A program made the position numbers and the translations under genes. DNA of 64,000 nt, taken from NCBI RefSeq assembly GCF_028858725.1, contig NC_084776.1:4216001-4280000 (forward strand). The letters are read 5' to 3'. The notes beneath the pieces were generated by a model. It had not been told where the DNA came from and ran no database searches. It worked only from the letters and a program-made list of their open reading frames with translations. Within the stretch, counting starts at the first letter, position 1; every line of letters starts with the position of its first letter. Of this stretch, positions 12,268 to 25,000 are shown one piece after another. This DNA is from Colius striatus (lineage: Eukaryota; Chordata; Aves; Coliiformes; Coliidae).

Positions 12268-12650
12268 CGCTGCCGGGCGCGGAGCTCAGCGGGAGCTTCG
12301 GCCCCGCCGGGCGAATGAGGAACTGGAGCGCGGCCCCGGCGCCGCGGGGCGCCTCGTCCCCGGAGCGCCTCAGGCGCGCTGCCGGCCCGGCCCGGCGCGG
12401 GCCGCCCCTCGGGCCGCCTCCTGGCGGCGGCTGCCCGGCCCCGGCCCCGGCCCCGGCCCCGGCGCGCTGGGAACCGCCGGCCCCGGCAGCAACGCTCGGG
12501 CACGGCGGCGGCCGCAGCGCACCGCGCTGTACCCCGAGAGAAAACGTTCCGTTTCCTTACCCGGGGTCAGGCGGGGATTGGCCTCCTCAGACGCGTTCGC
12601 TGAGAGTTCAGTGCCGAGGGTCCCGTGTCCAGGCGGAGCGCTCGTCTCCA
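11850..12650. promoter_or_regulatory. CpG island over ADAP2 exon 1 and promoter
   Basis: Dense CpG and GC content begins in intron 1, covers the first coding exon (12174-12267) and extends about 380 bases upstream of its ATG. This is the usual form of an avian TATA-less promoter. It includes a GGGGCC hexanucleotide run on the ADAP2 sense strand at 12434-12463. Confidence 0.8.
12434..12463 (-). repeat. (GGGGCC)n hexanucleotide repeat, about 4-5 units
   Basis: The plus strand shows ggcccc repeated in tandem. The minus strand, which is the ADAP2 sense strand, is therefore (GGGGCC)n, with enough G4 tracts to form a G-quadruplex. It lies about 170 bases upstream of the ADAP2 ATG, in promoter or 5' UTR. 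Confidence 0.9.
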
Positions 12651-12729
12651 GGTAAACCCAGCTCCACGTTTGACCAGACACAGGTGGAAGCGTTCACACC
12701 GCAGGCTCTCTTCACAGAGCTCTGACCCC

Positions 12730-14760
12730 CTGCAGGTGCTCCGTGCAGTGTCCGAGGAGGAGCTGTGTGACACCAAAGTGCTGCAATTCAAACCCAAACC
12801 TGTCAGCGCCATTCAACACAGGGAAAACGGATTTCAGGATTTGTGAAGCCTAATGAAAATGTCCCTCCTTCAAGATAAAGCCCAAAAAGTCTACAACCAA
12901 TATTCATTTTAGCTAAGAAATGAAAAAAAGAGGAAAGTATAAGATGAAGGAAAGCTTTTCAGGAAGGTTAATGGATCAGATTAAGAGGCATTCAGGTATT
13001 TTTCATTTCACTAGCTCCAGGCTACTCTGCCTAGTTAAGCTGCATTACTACAGTGCACTGTAATATGAGACTTCTCTTCAGTAAAGTTTACATATTATCT
13101 CGTAAAGACACTTATTTTGCAGATGACAAAACACCCAATATACTAGGGATGTATTATCAGTTGAAAATACACATTTTTTCCATCTTTTTTAGGCACTTTT
13201 AAAATACTGTGAAGTCACAAACAGCTGACAGCATCAGAATTATCTGGAGTGGTTCAACTACCTCCATAAGCTCTCCTTCCAGCACTTACCCTTCTAAGAA
13301 ATGTTGTAGACTAGAATGTAAACATCAATTTATTTTTCCCCAGGAATATTTTTTCTTGCAGGCCATACTCTGAAGCTCTTTTGCTAAATTTTGTGCAGTC
13401 CTTTCAAATCCAGTACAATGAAATGGAGAATCTGTGTGACATTTGTCACCATCAAACCAAACCCCCAGCATTGGTCAGCAGGCCTGGGATTGTTCTTGTC
13501 ATACTCAGCTGGCTGAGCTTCAGTGGCTTTCTGCAATGTGCAAGGTACATTGCTGCCAAGACACATCTTACCCTGTTCAGGGCTTTTACAAAGCTTGCAG
13601 TAGTCCTGCTTGTCGAGGGATCCCTCCACACTGCTACTCTGCCTTTGTAGTAGCACATGCTTACAAGAACAAGCAGTCTCAGGGTCCTTGGTGGCTTTTT
13701 TCTGTGTTACTCAGGGCTGTAGAATAATTTCACCTTCATTCACATTCTAGAAAGCAATACTGGAAGGAGAGTAAAAAGAAAGACAAACCAGAAACTGAAC
13801 AGATTTCAGTAATAAGCTAATAATAAGTGCTGTTGAAATAAAGTGTAAGACAAACCAGAAACTGAACAGATTTCAGTAATAAGCTAATAATAAGTGCTGT
13901 TGAAATAAAGTGTAGTCATTGTGAAACTCCAAGGATTCTTTTACTTCTGGTTTCACTGAATTCTAAATTTAGGTAGAGCACAGCGTGGGTTTTGTCTTTT
14001 TCCTCTTCAGGTATCTTCAGTTATTCCCAAGCTGCCTGAAGCTGTTTTAAGTGTTTTCTGCTCCAGAGAGAAGCTTGTTTTTTCTTACATTACACTTTCC
14101 CACATCAATGGTTTTTTTCCCTACTACACAAGACACACAGCCCACCTAGGTGGGCAGGATAAAGCACTAAGCAGGGCCCTAACTATTGCAGGAAAGCATT
14201 TTGAATCAAAGGTAGGCGACTTGCACAGTACAGGAAGGGATCATGTGAAGCATTTCCGTTTAAGCTGAGTTAATTAAAAGCAGCCCCACATCTCTTTCTC
14301 AAGACCAGCCTGTCCCCCATGTCTCAGAGCCTACAGAAGATGCTCATACTTGATGCATAAAGATGGAAAGTTGCTAGTTTATCAGGGTTCAAATAGATCA
14401 TCACAAGTAGATTCTCTTTCATTCAAACTAGCCTGAGTTGGCTGGATGTGGTACATGCACATGAGCATCTTACAAAGGAGCTAAATGTTTTAAACCTTCC
14501 CTTTTGGACACCACAGGCTGGAGATTCTATACAAATTAATGCTTAAGGCAGTTATTAGAAGCATAGAGTTGACTTCAAAAGGAGGCAAGTTGTCTCCCCC
14601 TGCTTTCTACTCTGTGCATTTTAAATCACCCATGGATTTCCTAAACTATGAATTAGTTTATAGGGCCTGTTTCCAATTTATCTAGGTCACCCCTGTAACC
14701 CTGTTAGCTTGAGGTTGCCTTTACAAAGCACTGAACACAGGGAGCTGTATTTCTCTTAAA
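12730..14760. other. Gap between ADAP2 and ATAD5; no TEFM seen
   Basis: In mammals TEFM lies between ATAD5 and ADAP2 on the opposite strand. I translated the longer frames here on both strands and found nothing resembling TEFM or any other family. Apart from the 67-bp duplication this looks like plain intergenic DNA. Confidence 0.6.
13781..13914. repeat. Perfect 67-bp direct tandem duplication
   Basis: Bases 13781-13847 and 13848-13914 are identical, beginning agacaaaccagaaactgaac and ending aaataaagtgta. The exact identity implies a recent duplication, or possibly an assembly artefact. No function is apparent. Confidence 0.97.
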
Positions 14761-14768
14761 AAAAGGTA

Positions 14769-14774
14769 TTTATT
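14769..14774 (-). terminator. Candidate ATAD5 poly(A) signal
   Basis: AATAAA on the minus strand about 1.3 kb downstream of the ATAD5 stop at 16070. The A/T-rich stretch 14.77-16.07 kb would then be the 3' UTR. Confidence 0.45.
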
Positions 14775-16069
14775 TTTACAAAAATGTACAGGAGTTGCTC
14801 TGACCATTGATACAACAATGGAACCTATTAAGCTTTTAACAGCCAGCACTTGCTTTCATTCATATTGGACAATTCTGGGCTACAGAAAGAGTAAACTATA
14901 AAGATTATTATCTACAGTACAAAAGTTTCAAATAATTTACTGTTTTCATAAATAGTTCTCATTCCTGAATGCCTTTAAGAGATGAAAAATATAAAGATCA
15001 AACCAGAATGTACTAGAAAATGTCTTTCCTTATTATTGCAGAGACATTGAGGTAAGTGGAATACCACTGCATGGCACCAATCTCAGTTTGAGGAAGAGAA
15101 ACAGTCCAACTGCAATATAAAGGTGGACAAGTACATGGTTGAAATATTTCCAGTTAAAAAAAAAACCCCTTCAACATCATCTTTATGGACTTGAAAACAT
15201 TAAGTGTTCAGGGTCTTCCTTTTCATACAATCTAAACATTCAGAATTGTAGCAAAGTCTCACAAATTTATTGTCATATAAAAAGGGATTCAATCACAAAT
15301 CAGGCTGAAGTCTTGTCAAATACAAAATGATGTATAAAAATAGAACACAATATACAAGACTAGAAGTAGTTAAATATTACTGAAACCAAAGTAACACTGG
15401 TTTAATTGTTATGTACAAAATCTTGCCTAATCTCTGAGACCATCTTGAGCTACAGTAATCATTTCTCTACCTTTTCAGGAGATGAACGTGCAGATCTTGC
15501 AGCTGTAAATAATGAAATTAACAAATACATGTACATTGAGGCACAGTGCAAAGACTTTGTCAAGACTTTGATACCCAGTTGTTATTGTCAGTTGGTTTGA
15601 GTCTTTGGCACTTTGGAAGACTTGTTGCATCCTCTCCCTGGCCCCTCCCATCCCGAGTGATTTATCCCTTAACTGCAAATTCAGACAGAGACAAGCTTAT
15701 TTTAATTAAATGGTCTCCTCAGAAATAAAAGCAACTTTTCTGTGGAAGTTGTGAGAGTTGGTTGTTACAAAAGGACTTCTTCCTATGTGATACACACATT
15801 ACAAGAGAAAGAGAGTGTAAACTGGTCCCCCATGGATGAGTTTGTGCATTTAGTATTACAAATGCACTTGCTGGACAAGCACCAAACAACCCCACATTTC
15901 AGCTGTGGGGTGCAATATCATGACAATAGATATATATACATTATTTTAAATACTTATAGAAATTTAATATACAAATGGCTCTGAATATACAATAAAATAA
16001 CATGGCAAAAAATTAAACTATGGTGAAAACACCACCATTAGGCACAAAGTACTTCTGGTGTTAGCAACC

Positions 16070-19000
16070 TTAAGGAAAGTCCAAGGACAGACCATTTATC
16101 ATTTGTCTAGATATTTCAAGATGAATCCCTTCAAGATAATGCAAGAACCTATAAAAACAAAAGGAAAAGTTATTACAAAGGGACAGTTATTTCCAAATAT
16201 GAGGCAAGACTTTGATTCTTGGGAGAGGCAAATATCCATCTTTCTTGTTTAGAGTTATTTGACAAAATATTTTAGAAACATTCTTAACTAATCTTGTAAA
16301 TTGAAACGTAGCAAGATTGAAGAAAACCAAACCTTACCTTCTTTTAGTCTTCCCTTGCTCCTTAAGCTTCTCAGACCTACAGATACTGCGAAGAGTGGGG
16401 AGGTATTCAAGTATGCTGGCTTGCTTATTGCCCAGGTTTAAAGGGCTTCTGGAAAATACAGTGCTGATGACTGCCAGCCTCTTCTGTGCTTTTTCATGAA
16501 TGCTAAAACAGAGAATGAAGCTTTATTGTTCCTTGTTCAAGAATGTGCAGTCCCTATTTTGTTCCTGTAAGATCATATCCACAGGTTTCAACTCTGTGAA
16601 ACGTACTGATGTTCAGAACTGCATCCCAACAGATTAGGTTGAGTACTTCCATCAGACAATATTACCCAAAGCATCTGTGGTCTTCAAAAATAAGTGTCAT
16701 GCAATTGGTATTTGCCAGAATCTCAATATGAGATCCAATGTGTAACTCAGGATATATTGGCCAAACTTGGTCACAGGTTAGATCCATTTTGACATTCCCC
16801 CTCTGGATATTGACTTACAGAAATAAGCCTGATCTCTTTCCCTGTTCAGACACCCAAACAGGTTTTATTCATCTACTGTGCCCATTTCAGGTATGATGAC
16901 TTTTTTGCTGAAAGCCACCTTTCATATCCACACTTGCTAGCAGCAATGTAGTGTTTGATCTTCAACATACTAAAGGTTATTCTTTGTTAGCATATTTTAC
17001 TACCAAAAAGTTGCACTAACTTTACTCTGAATTTCATCAGGTCTCCATGCAGCAACACCTGTGCATTTAACACAGGCTCACTAGGACCAGATAAAGGATT
17101 TGCATGTCTGGTACTCACAGAATCTATTTCAATCCATCTGTCTGTCTTGAGAAAGCCCTTCCTTTAGGGTTTTGTAATTCTTTTGGGTGGGGTGGTGGTG
17201 TTTGTCTGTTTGTTTCTACAGTAAATAGACTAAATGAAGGCTATCACTCCTGAACAACATTATAGTCAGGCTATTCAAACAAGAAAAGTCACTTATAGTA
17301 GAGATTGCTGAGTAGTTAATGTGAGCATATACAAGCAAAATGAACAACTAATTCCAGTGTTTTGAGACATACTGACAACATTCATACTGCTATGAGTGTA
17401 TATGTAGTACCTGATCAGCCCTACACCCTGTGAAATGCTTTTCTTGACAAGTAACTGCATTATATTCCAGAAATATTAACAAAGTCTTACCTTGAATCCG
17501 TTGACTGACTGAAGGATGTGCAATTTCTTGTGTGTGAAATATGCAAAGTCAGTCCCTCCAGCTGATCACTTCCAGGTGTTTTACCAGCACTCAAAGATTC
17601 CCAGTTTTGTGAAATATTAACGGAACATTTGTTAAAACTGAGTGCTTCTATAGCTGCCTTAATTTCACTACAGCACTGAGAACTCCACCAATCAGTACTT
17701 TCTATACTGAACTCATCAGAAAGACCATTTTTGATTTTGCCATTTGTCCAATTAAATCCTTCATCTTTAGAAAACTCCAGTGGCTCCTTGCTGTTGGTGT
17801 TAACACAACCATCCAAGAAAGACATGTTGTCCACAAATTCAGTCAGTGAATTCAGACACTGAGAGACAAGAGCAGAACTTTTCTCATATGATGAGGTTTT
17901 AGTATCAATTTCTTTTTCCTCTTCTTTATTCACCAATAAATTTGATTCCTCTTTATTCACTTCAGCACATGGAGGAATATCTGATGGCAAAGTTATGAAT
18001 TCGGCTGAATAGTTCAGTCCAGCATCAAACAAGTCACTATCATCCAACACCTCAAGCCTTTTCTGGTTCTTTGTCTTTTTAGATTTTTTTCCAGAGCAGT
18101 AACTGTTAGCAGATCTGGTTTTTGAAGAAACTACAGTAGTCCTTTCAAGTACAGAGTTAGAGGCTTCAGACTGGTTTGAAAGAACTTGCACTGGCAAGGG
18201 AAGAATCAGTTCAAGATTACTATATATAAAATCCACTTTCTTCACCTGGAATTCTGTGAGAAGCTGCACCAATTTATTCCATTTGTCCATGGTTGTGATT
18301 TTGTGCTGTAAAATATTAATAACAAAAAACCCCACATTAAAATGCTCCATTTAAAAATGAAATGTTATTACAGAAAAACACAAAGCCAGGAGTGTGAAAT
18401 TATGAGCTGAGGGACTGTTTTGCTTGCAGGAGACTGGCCCAGTTCAGATTTTCCTTAGTAAGAGTGGAACTACCTAATTTCTACAACAAATCTTTTATCA
18501 AGATGATGACACTCAATTATCTGGGGATCATTCAAAGTATTAACTTCTGTAGTGCAAAAATACCTTAAGAAATGTAAACAAATCTTCTGAAGGTGAGAGG
18601 ATGTTCTTAAGGCCAAGCAACGTCTCTACACAGCCTGTATCACATTTTGGAAACTCCTGAAGACGTGCATCAGCTTGAGAAAAATCAACCTTGGAATCAG
18701 TAGTCTTTTCAGAATGAACTATGTGATCTGCTTGATTTGTCTCATCTCCTCCTGCACAAAGACAACATGCTTTACTTGAAATTGCATCATGAATCTGATT
18801 TCCCCTTCTTTGCCTCAATTCCTTTTATAAAGGATACTTTAACTGTTGCCTCTTGCTACAGTTCTGAATGAATATAACAACTGAAATCGGTCATCCCCAA
18901 CCCCATCCATCATCCCATCAACCACCACTCTGACGGGGAACTACTACTGGCTCCCTGCTCTGCCCAATGTTGCTGCTCATAAGAGCAAAGAGCAACTATT

Positions 19001-22000
19001 ACCCACAATGATGGATGAACCCGCCACAGGTTCAATAAAAAAACAATAATCAAACTTTTAGCTCCTTAGTAATATATACAAAGCTTTGGAGTAGCCAAAG
19101 CATCATCCCCAAAACTCCACCCAAATGTTCAGGAGTCTTACATCTACTCACAGCTGCCTAAGAATGGGTTGATTTAACCACGGTCATGTTACAGATGGAC
19201 AATGATTCTTTTTTCAATTAAACCTACCATGATGTGCCAAAGGTTTGTCTTTCAAGCATCCACCTCCACTTCTAACCCAAAACTGTAAGTAGAGCACACT
19301 TTGTCTGATGTCACAGTTATTTGTGGTTAGCAGAGCAGCCAAGTCTTTCACGTCTGTTCTCAGATTCTCAGCCAGACACAGCACCTGAAGATAGCTAGCA
19401 GCACTCATCTAAACAAAAGGTAGACAAAGGCCACTGAAAACAACTGCAAATCAGTCTATCTGGGTCATAAACAAGCAAATTATTCTATTTATGCTTGCAA
19501 TACATTTTTCCTTTTACTACATGGGATTAGTTATCAAAATATGTTGTAATTACATTAAAACCTCTACATCAGACAACTCAGTTCAACTAGAAATTCAGCT
19601 CATTAAAAACAAAATACACATTCACCAGTGAACAGGTTTTAATGAACTATATTCACTTGAAAGGTTGTTCCTTCCTCGTCAGTTCCTTCATTTATTCTCA
19701 TTTATTAAGTTTTTCACACAATACATAGCAGCAAATAAAGCAGTTTGCTTTACAGAACACTAGTGTTTACCCATACGAGTTCCTACACTTTTTAATGAAT
19801 GAATCAATATTGGCATATTTTAAACATCTTTTAGCTGACAATTACTTGCTTAGGACTTACCAAGGAAGGAGTTCTAAAGCTGATCTCTTCAAAACAGCCA
19901 TCAAACATTAAGCTGAATGTTGGATCTATATAAAGAGAACACACCTGAGTGAACCGACACAACGTTGTGTTCAAAACTAATTATTTTCTTTACCCATTAG
20001 AGCAGCCAGTATCTTTATTCAAATACTTAAATGCTTGCTTTATACTCACCACTCATTTAATTTTGCATTTAGGAGCTTTACTCAACCACCACTATTTAAA
20101 CAATCTTATTGAAAGAGGCTCTTGGAATCACAGAATCATCTTGATTGGAGAAGACCCACTCACCTCACACCACCAAGCCCACCACTAACCCATGGCCCTC
20201 CTTCTGTCTGTGAAGCCTAATTACTGTAACAAACAATACTCACCATTGGTAGTAAGAATTACAGGTCTCTTTGCAGTTGCCATGAATGTCTTTATTGCAC
20301 TTAGAAATCCTGCATCTTCATCAAATATTATATCTACCTACAAAAAACAAATGAAGTGCAAAACATCAAATAGCTTTAGCAGCAGCTGCAAGCTGTGAAT
20401 GAAGGCATCCTGTTAATGAGAGTCAGACTTCATATTAATACAGGTTTCTCAAATGAGCATGGGAATAGTAGCTCACACTCCTCAGGTAAAGCTCACTTGT
20501 TTGTGCATGCTTCGGGCAGGGTCTTCTGTGGAAGGGATGTCTGCAGCTCCAGGTGTCCAGTCCCACCCTGCTCAAGCTGGGTCACCAACAGCAGGGCACT
20601 TTTGAAGCCTGTTTTTCAATTCTTTTTAATAGAATTGCACCAGTAGGATCAATCCCCTTTTGGCATCATTGCTATAGCTCCTTTATTTACTTATGATTAC
20701 ATTCTTGGCTGCAATTCTATATTCTTAGTTTAAGACTCAAAGGCACTTTTGGACAAGTTAAAGAAGAATTTAATGTGGTCTTAGATACTGTCATGACCGG
20801 GGTGTTAATGGTGACTTTTAAAGTGCCTCAGTGCATGTAAGTAGGCTAAAGTTATAAACCAATACTTTTAAGACAATCAGAGGAATTCAATTAGCAGTAC
20901 TCTGCTACAAAGAAAGCTTTGTAAAATCATGGAAAAAAACCCTACTCATGAGGATGGAGTAATTGAGCACTGATTTAGTTTTTAAGAAGCTGATAATCCT
21001 CACACTTGAATCTACCTCCAGGTCTCCCAGAGGAAGGCAACTAAAGGTAAATTCTTTAAACATATGAAAGGACATATTGCTCACATCAATACACTTGATG
21101 TGAATTTTACCTCTTCAAAAAGAATGAGAGATGTTGCACTTTTCCTGTTGTGTTCTCCTCCTTCAACTTCTTTGTTTACTGACTTAATTTGAGCATCTTT
21201 CTTTTCTTCACATGAATTGTGAGTAACTCCTGCAGATGGGTGAAGAATGGAGCAAGTAGTGAAGGAGGATTAAGATAATTTAATATCCATTCTAGATACT
21301 GGTTTTAAAAACACCCCATGTATAACCTGCTTAATAAAATCTACATTGACACAAAAACCTCTGACCTACAGCCTTTGCTTTTGTCTTTAAAAAAGGCAAT
21401 AAATTTGCTGGGAATTCAGCCATGTTTGTTGAAAGGCTGACTATTTGTACAATTAATTCTGCACCTAACCTGTTTGTGACCTACAATGTCTCAGGGGCCT
21501 GGAGCAGATACAAGTCCCTCAAGACACTGCAACATGACTGCCTGAAAAGACAAGGACCAGACTCAATCACACCAATGCTATCCAGCACTTGGCTCATGCA
21601 TTCTCCTCTCTACTGGCTGTGCAAAAATAGTGGTTGTTTAAATCTATCATTTTCTTTCTAAAAAACTTGGCTTTTAAGGCTTCCCGATCCCAGGAAACAT
21701 TTGGAAATACATCTTCCCATGTAAAGGTCTCAGTGTGCCCTTCTATCCATAGTCTGTAATCAACTAAGACTCAGTTGTAATCAACTAGATCAAACTAAGG
21801 AAAGCCTACTGAACTTTGGATTGACTGTACCCTAGTGAAGTCTCCTCTAACACACAGTAATCACTATTACAGTTAAATGGACCTTAGATGCGTTATCTAA
21901 CTCTTGATGGCAGTAGGAGAATAATGTGTTCTACTCTTTTCTCCAGGCAGCTCCAAATACACAGTAGTCCAGTGGAGCTTTTCCATCTCTAAGGTAACTA

Positions 22001-25000
22001 ATTATTAAATAGAGATCCCTACCTTTGTATTTGTCTTGAGCTGGTACTGCTCCATCATTGGCTTTATGTTTAGAGGAAATTTTGAAGTAGTTTGCAAGTG
22101 TTTTAGGGGGTAAGCCTCGTTTCAGTCCTGCTCCTTTTGGTGACAGTGGAGGTTTTCTTGGTGAAACAACTTTCTTTGGAGAATACATTTTTTCTGCAAG
22201 ATATGTTTTACATTAAACTTAAGCTGGAATCTTAATGGCAAAGTGAATCTTCTCAGGTAGATTAAGAGCAAATCCCAGTTTTGAATCCAGTACAAGACAG
22301 GTTTACTGTGCTGATTTTTGCTTTTTCACTTTTCTCCTGTTACAGGAAATGTTTCTGATCAATCAATTCAAGTGCCACTCCACCACTAACAAACTAAGAC
22401 AAAAAGTCATCTTTATAAAGTAATTATTTAACTTGGTATGTAGTTGTGTTAGCCAACACATTATTTCATATTATTATGTCCAGCTAAGCTGAAGTTTGCC
22501 ATCTTTTCTAAACAACTGATGTCTAAACATTGCTTTGGGAACTCAGCTCCTCAAAACCCCCAAAACAACCCAACCTAAAAAACCCCTAAAACACCAACCA
22601 AACCAAACCCCCCAGATATAAGCATGAAACTTACTTGGTGACTTGCTACTGCTACAGCTGTTGAAAAAGCAAGGCTTATGTGCATTAACACCTTTTTTGT
22701 CCACTTGATGAGACTGAGTAGCTTCTTTGAGTTGAGACAGTATCTGTCTCCCGTTGCGCTGGCAAGAGGCATTGACTTCAAATATCTGCAATGGTTTAAA
22801 CAGTTTAAGCTTTCAAAAATTGAGACACCTGGTATTACAAATGCTTTCATCTCACTAGTTACCAGTAGGAAAAATGGCCCTGAGGGAAGGACTCCACAAA
22901 CCTTAAACCCAAGCTCCTGAGCACAAGCATATACTGCAGCAGTTTTGCCCACCCCTGGTGGGCCAGTTATCAGAACTGTATTGCAAAGGCTCATCTCTTC
23001 CTCAAGATCAGATTTACTATCTCTGAAGTCAAGGCTGTCCAAAGAATCTGTAGAATTTTTTAAAAGAAAAAGATTGTCCAAGTCATTTTTATGCCAATTT
23101 TAACAAAGAGAAGCAATATATATTTTAATACATTCTTTTTAATTGCCAGCACCTTGATGCTCTTTGTCTTCCTTTTCCCCCTTCTGATTCCTTTTTTCTT
23201 CCCAATCAGCTCTTTTTTTCCATTCTTTTAACCAACTATAAAAGGAAAGAACAGAGCAACAACAACAAAAAAACACTGCTAAATAAAGAGAACCAAATTC
23301 AGGCAGCACTGGGAAGTTGCCATCTCTCATTCACAGTGTGTAAGCTTACATAACCTGACCAAAATCACTGTTACTACAATTGTAAGGGCATTAAGTTACT
23401 TCAGTATTTCATTCTACCCCACAGCCTAATGTAGCACTTGATATGTGTTTGTTTTGTACCATACCTTACAAGCTACTGAGGTATTACTAGAAAAAAACTA
23501 CGACCAAAAACCCCTTTTACACCAGCTGACAACTTGTTTCTGCAACTTTTTTGAAGCAAACCAAAACAAAGGCCACCCATCCACCCTTTAAGTGTCATTC
23601 AAGCACAGTGTAAAATGTCTGACTTGACTTCTTTGAGTCTAACCAAATAATAGGATGTCTTATTTTAAGAATGGATCCATGCTCCCACTTCTGACCTGTG
23701 GAGCCTTTCAATTTCTTTCTTGTTGCCTACGAGCTCACTGGAATCTTGGGGCTGATATTTTTCTGTCCAGAGCACATCTTCCTTTTCAACACCTACAGAA
23801 AAAAATACCCATTTTTGAACAGTTCTTCATGCAAAAAGAGTTGATCAAGTCCAGTAGAATATTAAGATTAGGTAAGACTTTTGCATGACAGTGGAAAGCT
23901 GACATACATCATCCATACATTGCCTCGGAGCAAAGAGAATTAAAATCAGACAGGAAGTGCAGTTACCTGAAAGTGCATTTGGCACTGATAAATATTCAGT
24001 GTCTTCTGTCTCATCTGCTCCCTGTGTCTTGGTTTTTCCCCAATGTGTTGCTTGTCCTGTCTCTGTTTGTTTTTCTCCTGATATGGGTGAAATAATGTTC
24101 CTGGAAACTCTGGATTTTATTTCAGTCTCTGTATCTTCAATTTGTTTTCTTCTTTTTGATTTGTGGTCTTCTGTTTCTTTCCTTTTCCTTTTAGTCTCCT
24201 TCCACTTGTCAGAACGTTTCTGATTTTCCTCAGAATTTGCAGTCCCATCTCTGCTTTCTAAGGAAAAAATCAAAACCAATAAATGACATCCTTTAAATTT
24301 ACAGTTGTGTCCATTATGATCATACAATTAAGACATATGTGAAGAATTTGTTCAAAGTGACCTACAATGTGAGGACCAACTTATCTCCACCAACAGTATT
24401 ATTTCACTGATACATTTCTGGAAACTCCAAGTTGCCTTTTTATGCTGGAGAGAGTGTGAGTGTGTGTTTAGTTTCCCTACATCCATTACTAACCTTCTAC
24501 ACTGTTTTCAACACCCAACCGTTCTGTTTGCTTTTTCAGAAGCTTGTAGAAGTATTTTCTCACAGGAAACTGAGAATTAGAAGAGATGATCTCATCTAGT
24601 AAATCCTTCCTGGATGTATCAGGAAAAAGGGATCGGTGGCCAGAAAGCTGTAACACACAGGAACAAATTATTACCCAAAAACTATTACACAAAATAACAA
24701 TGAGTTTTGCATGCTTTAAATTGGGAGCTGTATTATTAAACCCAGAGATTAACAGAAAGCCTGCAGGATTGTCTCATAGAACAATGCAGAATGGCTAAAT
24801 CACACAAAAGGGAAAAATAATATCCAGGATTGACACAGATTCAAGCTACAGGATTTTTTTAACACAAGTTCTGACAAGCAACACAACAATTTCCATTGTA
24901 ACACAACCTCTCATTTTGAAGTACTAACCACAGATGCAGAACAGTCCTCAGTTAGTTTTGAGTTGACAGTGGAAAATTCACCAAGCGAGAGAGTGATTTT

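Noticed and set aside
12050-12725. Two overlapping plus-strand frames of about 200 codons opposite ADAP2 exon 1
   Set aside because: They arise from the stop-poor CpG island; no conserved domain, and they resemble neither TEFM nor another protein.
13381-13656. Roughly 90-codon frames on both strands between ADAP2 and ATAD5
   Set aside because: No recognisable domain and no supporting splice context; not TEFM.
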